From: an uncultured Clostridia bacterium
GTDB lineage: Bacteria; Bacillota; Clostridia; Oscillospirales; Acutalibacteraceae
Length of the DNA: 64,000 nt
Reading direction: 5' to 3'
NCBI GenBank assembly: GCA_947630285.1
Contig: CANRHD010000003.1
Location: forward strand, 5,001-69,000
Position 1 is the first letter of the stretch. Each line of letters opens with the position of its first letter. The position numbers were made by a program, and so were the translations under genes. Of the stretch, positions 59,652 through 64,000 are shown piece after piece. The notes beneath the pieces were generated by a model. The model worked only from the letters and a program-made list of their open reading frames with translations. It had not been told where the DNA came from and ran no database searches.

Positions 59652-61610
59652 ATGAAAAAGCAAAGGTCAAGGATATTCGGCGTAATCTTTTTGTCATTGT
59701 TTACTTTTATAATATTTTTTACCGTTTTTTCGTATGAAAACGGCATATCCGTCAGCGCATTTTCGAGTTTTTCGGACGGTGAGCTTAATCCGATGCTCAC
59801 AAGGAAAAATTCCCTGATAATTGTTTCTCCGTCAGAAACCGATTTTTCAACAGATGCGCCCGTTGTTACCGTCAGCGGTTTTTGCCTGCCGGACAAGCCT
59901 TTGGAAATTAATTCAAATAAAATACATATTGAGAAAGACGGTTCTTTTAAATACGATTACACCTTGGAGAGCGGCGAAAATACCCTTATTATAACAAACG
60001 GAGATTTGTCGTTTAAATACTTAATCAGGTACGATTTCAGCTTAATAAAAAGCGTTTCGCCCCAATCCGATATTATCATAAACAGCGATATGACCCTTAA
60101 AATATCCGCTAACGCCTTGAGCGGAGCAAAGGTTTATGCCGAAATTGGCAAATATAAGCTCAATTTAAAATGCGGCGACGCATCAAATGAAATTTTCAAA
60201 ACCTTTAGCGCAGATTTTACCGTTCCCGAATTTTCAAACGACAGGGAAGAGCTGGGCAACATAAAATTTTATGCGGAGCTCGGCGAGCACAAGGAGGAAA
60301 AAACGGGCGGTAAAATAACGATTTTGAAATCGTTGAGCAATTACACGGTAAAGAGCGGCGAGGGGAAGATTGTAACTCCCGAAATTTTGCCGGACAATAC
60401 GGTAAAACTGCTCTCGCCGAAGGAGGACCACCTTTTCGGCAATTCGCAGATGTGCATTGTAAACAAAAATTATGCCGAGGTTGTTCCTGCCTCCACCGCA
60501 GACGACAGGAACGACCCGAGATATACCCCTTATCTTTCGGGTACGGTCGATTACATAACGGGCGAGTGCGAATACGACAAACAGGAATATTATCTTTTGC
60601 TTTCGGGCGTTAAAATTGCCAAGAAGAATGTAGAGGCTTTTTCGGGCTATATAATGCCGATGAATACGGTTTCGTCGGCAAGCGTTTCCGATTCTTCGCT
60701 GACGCTTACAATGAATTGGAAAGTTCCGTTTACATCGCAGTTAAAACAGCAGAGCTATTTTACCGGACATGCTTCAAGGGCGTTTAACATCAGAAAATTT
60801 ACCGCCTCATACATTGATTTTGTTTTTAAATATACCAACGCCGTTTCCTCTCAGAGCATCAGCTTCGGCGATAACTGTGCGGTTTCCTACGCCCAATGGC
60901 TTGGCGTAGGCGATGACGGCACAAGCACATTGAGGGTGTTTTTAAGGGAAAAAGGCGGCTTTTACGGCTACAGGGCGTATTATTCCAATGACAACAGACT
61001 TGTTATTTCCTTTAAGAATAAGCCCGGTTTAAACAGAAAAATTGTCATTGACCCGGGGCACGGCGGCAGGGATTGCGGAGCTGTCGGCTCTAACGGTATG
61101 TATGAATCAAATGTAAATATAAGCATAGCGCAGTCGGTCAGGGACTATCTTGAAAAAAGCGGTATTTCCGTTGAGTTTACAAGGAGCGGCGACAGTTATC
61201 TTTCTCTGGACGAGAGGCAGGATTTTGCCAGAGCTTCGGGGGCGGATATGTTTATTGCGCTTCACAACAACTCCTCCGAGGACGCCGCAACAAGCGGTAC
61301 GGAAGCCTATTATTACACGGCTTTTTCAAGGGCTCTTGCGGACCAAATACACTCCGAGCTTGTAAGCGTATGGCGGAATTTATACTTGAATAATTCCGCT
61401 ATGTATGATAAAATAATTCCTATTGACGGCGGCGTTAGATTTTTCCCGTATCAGGTAATCAGAATTGAGGAATGTCCTGCCGTTTTGATAGAATGCGGTT
61501 ATTTATCCAATCCGACCGAATGTGAATTGCTTTGCAGCGATGAAGTCAGGCAAAAAATCGCAAAGGCAATTTCAGAGGGAGTTTTGGAATATTATGATAA
61601 ACTAAGATAG
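59652..61610 (+). CDS. N-acetylmuramoyl-L-alanine amidase (Amidase_3) with N-terminal wall-targeting domains
   Basis: 652 residues. A signal anchor (about 8-28) is followed by an Ig/glucodextranase-like beta segment (about 60-115), a second beta region (about 120-230), an AMIN-like domain shared with the next gene (about 255-455), and the zinc amidase (about 470-650). Zinc and catalytic residues lie in IDPGHGG, the Glu of MYESNVNI, the His of ALHNNS and the Glu of LIECGYLSN. It cuts the amide bond between muramic acid and the stem peptide. It is paralogous to the next gene over about 400 residues. AAGGGG precedes the ATG. Confidence 0.92.
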   Translation: MKKQRSRIFGVIFLSLFTFIIFFTVFSYENGISVSAFSSFSDGELNPMLTRKNSLIIVSPSETDFSTDAPVVTVSGFCLPDKPLEINSNKIHIEKDGSFKYDYTLESGENTLIITNGDLSFKYLIRYDFSLIKSVSPQSDIIINSDMTLKISANALSGAKVYAEIGKYKLNLKCGDASNEIFKTFSADFTVPEFSNDREELGNIKFYAELGEHKEEKTGGKITILKSLSNYTVKSGEGKIVTPEILPDNTVKLLSPKEDHLFGNSQMCIVNKNYAEVVPASTADDRNDPRYTPYLSGTVDYITGECEYDKQEYYLLLSGVKIAKKNVEAFSGYIMPMNTVSSASVSDSSLTLTMNWKVPFTSQLKQQSYFTGHASRAFNIRKFTASYIDFVFKYTNAVSSQSISFGDNCAVSYAQWLGVGDDGTSTLRVFLREKGGFYGYRAYYSNDNRLVISFKNKPGLNRKIVIDPGHGGRDCGAVGSNGMYESNVNISIAQSVRDYLEKSGISVEFTRSGDSYLSLDERQDFARASGADMFIALHNNSSEDAATSGTEAYYYTAFSRALADQIHSELVSVWRNLYLNNSAMYDKIIPIDGGVRFFPYQVIRIEECPAVLIECGYLSNPTECELLCSDEVRQKIAKAISEGVLEYYDKLR

Positions 61611-61622
61611 GAGATGTTTATT

Positions 61623-63185
61623 GTGAAAAGCAGACTTTTAAAACTTTTAAGCGTTTTCATCGCAGTTATTATGTTCCTGCCCGTTCAGGCAACTGTTGCC
61701 GCGGCGGAATCAACGCCTACGGACGCACCGCACATTCTCGGCGATGTAAACGGGGACGCAAAAGTAAACCTTACCGACGCCAAGCTTATATTAAAGCATA
61801 TTGTTAAGCTCAACTTATTGACAGGCGATATGTTAAAGGCGGCGGACAACAACAACGATAATAAAATAAATTTGACCGACGCAAAAAGGGTTCTTAAAAT
61901 AATAGTACACCTCAGCCCCGATGCACCTGACCCCGAGCCGGAACCCGTACAGCAAAAGGTCAACCTTTTAACTCCTTACAGCGACCACGGCCTCGGTAAA
62001 AAGGATATGTGCGAAGTAACTGCGGATTTTGCCGAGACTGTTCCCAGCAGTACGGATAACGATAAGAACGACCCCAATTATTCGCCTGAAATCAAAGGCT
62101 CTTTTGATTACATAGAGAGAAAAATCTCCAAGGGCGGCAATTACGATCAGGATTACTATGTTCTTTCTTCGGGAACAAAGGTTGCAACAAAAAATGTTAA
62201 GAAGTTTTCGGGCTTCGTAATGCCGAAAAACAAGGTTTCCGCATACGACGCAACTACCGCAAATTCGGTAACGGACCTTACAATAACGGTGGACTGGAAA
62301 GTTCCCTTTATTTCAAGAGTGGGCGGTCAGAATTTCTACACGGGTTATGAAAACAGACCGTTTAATGTAAGCAGCTTTACGGGAGCTTATATTGATTTTA
62401 TATTCTATTACACCTCAAGCGCAAGCGGTAGCTTTGAAATCAAAAACAGCTCCGTAATCAAGAGCACACAGTGGATGACAAACAGCAATAACGGCACTTC
62501 GACGCTCAGAGTTTTCTTTAAAACGAGCGGTAAATATTACGGATATAAGGCGTATTATTCCGAGTATAACAGGCTTGTACTTAGCTTTAACGAAAAGCCG
62601 ACACTTTCAAACGCTGTCGTAATGCTTGACGCAGGCCATGGCGGAAACGATCCCGGGGCAATCGGAACCAACGGTACATATGAAAGCTCCGTAAACTTAA
62701 AAATTACAAACTATGTTAAGGCTAATCTCCAAAACAGGGGAGTAACCGTTAAGATGACGAGAACCGACAACTCTACAAAGAGTCTTGACGAACGCCAGAG
62801 CCTTACAAGAAAATCCGGCTCGGATATTTTCGTTGCCATTCACTCAAACTCTTCGACCTCTTCATCGCCGAGCGGCACGGAAGCATATTATTATTACGGT
62901 TTTTCCAAGCCCCTTGCACAGAAGGTTCACGATCGCCTTGTAACCGCATGGAAATCGGTTTACAGCGGAAATTCCTCGATGCTCAACAAGGTAAACCCGT
63001 CTGACGGCGGCGTGCGCTTTAAGCCGTTCCAGGTTATCAGGATTGAAGATTGTCCGGCGGTGCTTATCGAGTGCGGTTACCTTTCAAATTCAACAGAATG
63101 CGGAAAGCTTTGCACAGACAGCGTTCAGCAAAAGCTTGCAAACGCCATTGCAGACGGTATAGTTGATTATTACAAGGCGCAGTAA
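61623..63185 (+). CDS. N-acetylmuramoyl-L-alanine amidase (Amidase_3) with N-terminal type I dockerin
   Basis: 520 residues from the GTG at 61623, with AGGAG nine bases upstream; an ATG at 61614 lies too close to that site. A signal peptide (about 1-30) is followed by a type I dockerin (about 38-100: GDVNGDAKVNLTDAK and DNNNDNKINLTDAK calcium loops), a Pro/Glu linker, an AMIN-like domain (about 115-320) and the zinc amidase (about 330-520: LDAGHGG, TYESSVNL, AIHSNSS, LIECGYLSN). A dockerin between the signal peptide and a peptidoglycan amidase is unusual. It is 12 bp after its paralogue, so cotranscribed. Confidence 0.92.
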   Translation: MKSRLLKLLSVFIAVIMFLPVQATVAAAESTPTDAPHILGDVNGDAKVNLTDAKLILKHIVKLNLLTGDMLKAADNNNDNKINLTDAKRVLKIIVHLSPDAPDPEPEPVQQKVNLLTPYSDHGLGKKDMCEVTADFAETVPSSTDNDKNDPNYSPEIKGSFDYIERKISKGGNYDQDYYVLSSGTKVATKNVKKFSGFVMPKNKVSAYDATTANSVTDLTITVDWKVPFISRVGGQNFYTGYENRPFNVSSFTGAYIDFIFYYTSSASGSFEIKNSSVIKSTQWMTNSNNGTSTLRVFFKTSGKYYGYKAYYSEYNRLVLSFNEKPTLSNAVVMLDAGHGGNDPGAIGTNGTYESSVNLKITNYVKANLQNRGVTVKMTRTDNSTKSLDERQSLTRKSGSDIFVAIHSNSSTSSSPSGTEAYYYYGFSKPLAQKVHDRLVTAWKSVYSGNSSMLNKVNPSDGGVRFKPFQVIRIEDCPAVLIECGYLSNSTECGKLCTDSVQQKLANAIADGIVDYYKAQ

Positions 63186-63201
63186 CTGGAATTTATAACT
63201 A

Positions 63202-63230
63202 TTGAAAGTGTTTTAAAATTATGTTAAAAT
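63202..63230 (+). promoter_or_regulatory. Sigma-A promoter for the SH3-domain protein
   Basis: TTGAAA, 17-bp spacer, TAAAAT, 30 bases before the ATG at 63261. No terminator was seen before it. Confidence 0.75.
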
Positions 63231-63260
63231 GCGTTTAAAGTTGTTGAAAAGGAGAGTATT

Positions 63261-64000
63261 ATGAAAACTAAAAAAATATTTTTTGTAATTTCATTTATTT
63301 TAATTTTTACATCTTTATTTTCAATAGTTTCTTGTGCGCTTACCACCGCCGTTGTTAGCGGTTCCGACGGAAGTATGAATATGAGGGACGGCCCGGGAAC
63401 CACTCATAAGCTTGTTGTCACCGTACCCAACAACACTTCTGTTGTAATTAACGGCAAAAAGTATTGCGACGACGGCACTACAAGTACTTATTGGTACAAC
63501 CTTACCTGTACGGTAAAGGGCAAGCAGTACACGGGCTATATAACCTCTACAGGCCTCTCCAATGTGAAAAGCGACGGTGCGGCCGACGGTAAATATGTAG
63601 AGGGCATATCAAGTTCTATACCCGATATATACCTTGATTCAATCAATAAGCTTAAAAAGGCTCATCCTAATTGGACCTTTAAATTCTTCTATACCGGGCT
63701 TGACTGGTACGATGTTATAAAGAACGAAACCAGGGCTAAAGCAAACTCTATAGACGGTTCGTACCCTATTTCGTACCGTTCAACCACTTTGTTCTATACT
63801 CCCGGCAGTTCGTCGAGCAGTAACACGGGCACGGTAAATACCAAATTTAATACCTTGACCATAAGAAAAGGCCCCGGTACAAGCTATCAGTCTTTGGGCG
63901 AGCTTGCTCAGGGCACTAAGGTTACAATTTTGGACTATGTTCAGTGTAACGACGGCACAACGGGCGGATATTGGTATAAGGTCACCGCAACAACAACCGC
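63261..64000 (+). CDS. SH3-domain, glucosaminidase-type secreted protein (3' partial)
   Basis: The frame is open to the window edge (about 246 residues visible). A signal peptide (about 1-25) ends in a possible lipobox (SIVSC). An SH3-like wall-binding domain follows (about 30-100, NMRDGPGTTHKLV). The segment KLKKAHPNWTFKFFYTGLDWYDVIKNE (about 132-158) is typical of the N-terminal region of clostridial SH3/beta-N-acetylglucosaminidases. A second SH3-like domain starts near residue 195 (LTIRKGPGTSYQSLGELAQG). The catalytic part would lie beyond the edge. It completes a run of wall-active genes. AAGGAG precedes the ATG. Confidence 0.85.
   Translation, partial: MKTKKIFFVISFILIFTSLFSIVSCALTTAVVSGSDGSMNMRDGPGTTHKLVVTVPNNTSVVINGKKYCDDGTTSTYWYNLTCTVKGKQYTGYITSTGLSNVKSDGAADGKYVEGISSSIPDIYLDSINKLKKAHPNWTFKFFYTGLDWYDVIKNETRAKANSIDGSYPISYRSTTLFYTPGSSSSSNTGTVNTKFNTLTIRKGPGTSYQSLGELAQGTKVTILDYVQCNDGTTGGYWYKVTATTT

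Noticed and set aside
1..64000. CRISPR arrays, prophage, insertion sequences, rRNA genes, riboswitches
   Set aside because: Looked for short spaced repeats, transposase or integrase motifs, terminal inverted repeats, rRNA-like stretches and long structured leaders; none was found beyond the items listed.

Overview
This window looks like chromosome from an anaerobic, endospore-forming, low-to-mid-GC member of the Clostridia. The evidence is: cotJABC spore-coat genes, SepF and DivIVA division genes, Shine-Dalgarno sites of the AGGAGG type, consensus sigma-A promoters, an anaerobic sulfatase maturase, an aldo/keto reductase with ferredoxin-like clusters, and FeoAB. Two proteins carry type I dockerin modules (near 3.35-3.5 kb and 61.74-61.92 kb). 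That fits a gut or rumen Ruminococcus-like lineage with a cohesin/dockerin system, but species cannot be fixed from this sequence.

Layout. 1-3.5 kb: the 3' part of a secreted subtilisin-type protease with leucine-rich repeats, FIVAR repeats and a C-terminal dockerin, broken by an apparent one-base frameshift. 3.6-5.7 kb: small membrane proteins, including a TauE/SafE-type transporter encoded as two half-size genes. 5.8-8.8 kb: tsaD and GTP-type PEP carboxykinase. 8.8-16.5 kb (minus strand): a probable sulfated-glycan locus with an Fe-S aldo/keto reductase, a membrane-anchored FGly sulfatase, its radical-SAM maturase and a GPH sugar symporter, preceded by a Gfo/Idh/MocA oxidoreductase. 16.5-18 kb: a stand-alone SCP2-like protein divergent from a monoacylglycerol-lipase-like hydrolase.

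17-32.4 kb is one tightly packed plus-strand gene train with no internal terminator seen: hydrolase, miaB, ylbF-like, mutS, mutL, miaA, an HlyD-like protein, yggS, sepF, divIVA, lspA, rluD and a split transketolase. 32.5-33.7 kb: cotJABC. 33.9-37 kb: an XRE regulator and a GH36 alpha-galactosidase. 37-42.5 kb: an exopolysaccharide-type priming glycosyltransferase, trmB, dCMP deaminase, a second GPH symporter, tRNA-Leu(CAA) and a flavodoxin.

42.6-51.1 kb: a complete histidine operon led by a TrpR-like regulator (YerC/HisR family): hisZ-G-D-C-B-H-A-F-IE and a PHP-type histidinol phosphatase. A palindrome overlaps its -10 box. 51.2-53.6 kb: feoA, feoB and a small Cys-rich FeoB-associated protein. 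53.7-56.9 kb: a polar amino-acid ABC importer under a strong promoter with a perfect-arm palindrome next to the -10, translationally coupled to a DapF-like racemase/epimerase. 56.9-64 kb: a cell-envelope cluster with a cadherin-like surface protein, a zinc-ribbon protein, a YngK-like glycoside hydrolase lipoprotein, two paralogous zinc amidases (one with an N-terminal dockerin), and the start of an SH3/glucosaminidase-type protein that runs off the window.

The observations I rate highest are the racemase-coupled importer, the split TSUP transporter, the membrane-anchored sulfatase locus, the amidase pair that differs by a dockerin, and the acidic DivIVA tail with four repeated short motifs. 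No CRISPR array, phage, insertion sequence or rRNA was seen. All functions are read from sequence motifs and family knowledge; no database search was run.
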